A stretch of DNA of 21,908 nt from a virus, in the IMG/VR virus record IMGVR_UViG_3300025941_000107, positions 1 through 21,908 of that record. The stretch is one strand, 5' to 3'. The stretch's first letter is position 1. Every line of letters begins with the position of its first letter. Shown here piece after piece: positions 21,363 through 21,908 of this stretch. The position numbers and the translations under genes were made by a program. The notes beneath the pieces are model-generated. The model was not told the DNA's origin and searched no databases. It was given only the letters and a program-made list of their open reading frames with translations.

Positions 21363-21908
21363 TCAACGAAGGTTGAGCTGTCCGATGTTCAAGAAGCGCA
21401 TCCACTTCTTTGGTGCGAAGAGGATTGGCGTACCGTATAGGAGGATCATCCAACGGTATGCAGGGCTGAGCACTGCAAGATCCATCTTCATGAGAGGCAT
21501 GAGCTGGCGGAAGGTCAACACGGATGGCGTCAACTCTCCAAGGTATGCCGACGACGTGAATGGAAGGATCAAGTTCACATCGTTGTACACAGTCGTACCG
21601 GAAGCAGTCTGGCTGCTTGCAGGAACCTGTGCGATGAGCGCGTAGCTAGACAACGAAGCAGGAACTGCGTTGACCGAGCTAGCTTCCGAACGATAGATCT
21701 TGAAGTATTCCGCAGGGAATGCTCCAATCGTCGAAGGGTTGGTGATGGTGAGAGGCAAGTAGTTGCCTGCGTCCTTGTTGGACTGCGTGAGTGCTACTGC
21801 TGCGCCGAGCACTGCCGTTGGAGCAGACTCACCGAAGCGGTTTGCAGCCGTCACTACGTACGAGACGTACGACGTACCTGGGGGCGCACCCTTGTTGTGA
21901 TCGCCGGT
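21363..21908 (-). CDS. Probable major capsid protein, C-terminal part (5' end beyond the window)
   Basis: The frame is open from the right edge to the stop at 21363, giving 181 residues with no true start; an internal GTG at 21854 is not the start. The first part (APPGTSYVSYVVTAANRFGE, then TNPSTIGAFPAEYFKIYRSE, ASGTTVYNDVN) is an Ig/fibronectin-like beta domain with the 'Y.V.A.N..GES.p' and 'Y.IYR' motifs. The end, FRQLMPLMKMDLAVLSPAYR, WMILLYGTPILFAPKKWMRF and LNIGQLNLR, resembles the C-terminus of large-phage major capsid proteins that carry such an Ig-like insertion. The position at the head of the neck and tail genes fits, and a hairpin follows it. The call is inference from the C-terminus only; another head protein with an Ig domain is the alternative. 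Confidence 0.6.
   Translation of the reverse strand, partial: TGDHNKGAPPGTSYVSYVVTAANRFGESAPTAVLGAAVALTQSNKDAGNYLPLTITNPSTIGAFPAEYFKIYRSEASSVNAVPASLSSYALIAQVPASSQTASGTTVYNDVNLILPFTSSAYLGELTPSVLTFRQLMPLMKMDLAVLSPAYRWMILLYGTPILFAPKKWMRFLNIGQLNLR

Overview
The window is a stretch of a tailed-phage (Caudoviricetes) or prophage genome holding the virion-structure module of a contractile-tailed (myovirus-type) virus. All 19 genes that I support lie on the minus strand, so transcription runs from high to low coordinates. They are packed tightly, mostly with 1-4 nt ATGA, GTGA, TTGA or TAATG overlaps. Base composition is by eye close to 50% GC. The host cannot be named from these sequences. I see no tRNA, rRNA, CRISPR array, IS element, integrase or plus-strand gene.

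Region by region, in transcription order. (1) 21908-19722, head side: the 3' part of a probable major capsid protein with an Ig-like segment, a small zinc-ribbon protein, a small Ala-rich protein and a two-domain Ig/transthyretin-like protein. Two strong hairpins separate some of these genes. (2) 19712-15292, neck and head-tail joining: a large protein with a shared beta domain and an adaptor-like C-terminus, a CxxC/CxxC protein, an HK97 gp10-like neck protein, a probable tail terminator/completion protein and a tiny unknown. (3) 15279-10833, tail body: sheath, a multi-domain 525-aa structural protein and the tail tube, with terminator-like hairpins before and after the tube gene. (4) 10832-10636: a promoter/operator-like intergenic region. 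(5) 10635-7621: two overlapping tail-assembly chaperone frames, which seem to need a -2/+1 frameshift, then the tape measure. (6) 7624-1, baseplate: a tail hub with an M23 peptidase domain nested inside it, a gpV/gp5-type central spike, a LysM (gp53-like) plus gp25-like wedge protein, and a baseplate-J (gp6-like) protein cut by the left edge.

Together the genes would build the neck, a contractile tail roughly 100 nm long (inferred from the tape-measure length) and a simple baseplate carrying its own peptidoglycan hydrolase. The most distinctive signals are the nested M23 domain in the hub, the non-standard frameshift geometry of the chaperone pair, small beta modules reused in at least four neighbouring virion genes, hairpins placed just upstream of ribosome-binding sites, and an apparent complete absence of the palindrome CTGCAG, with Leu-Gln written as CTA-CAG or TTG-CAG.
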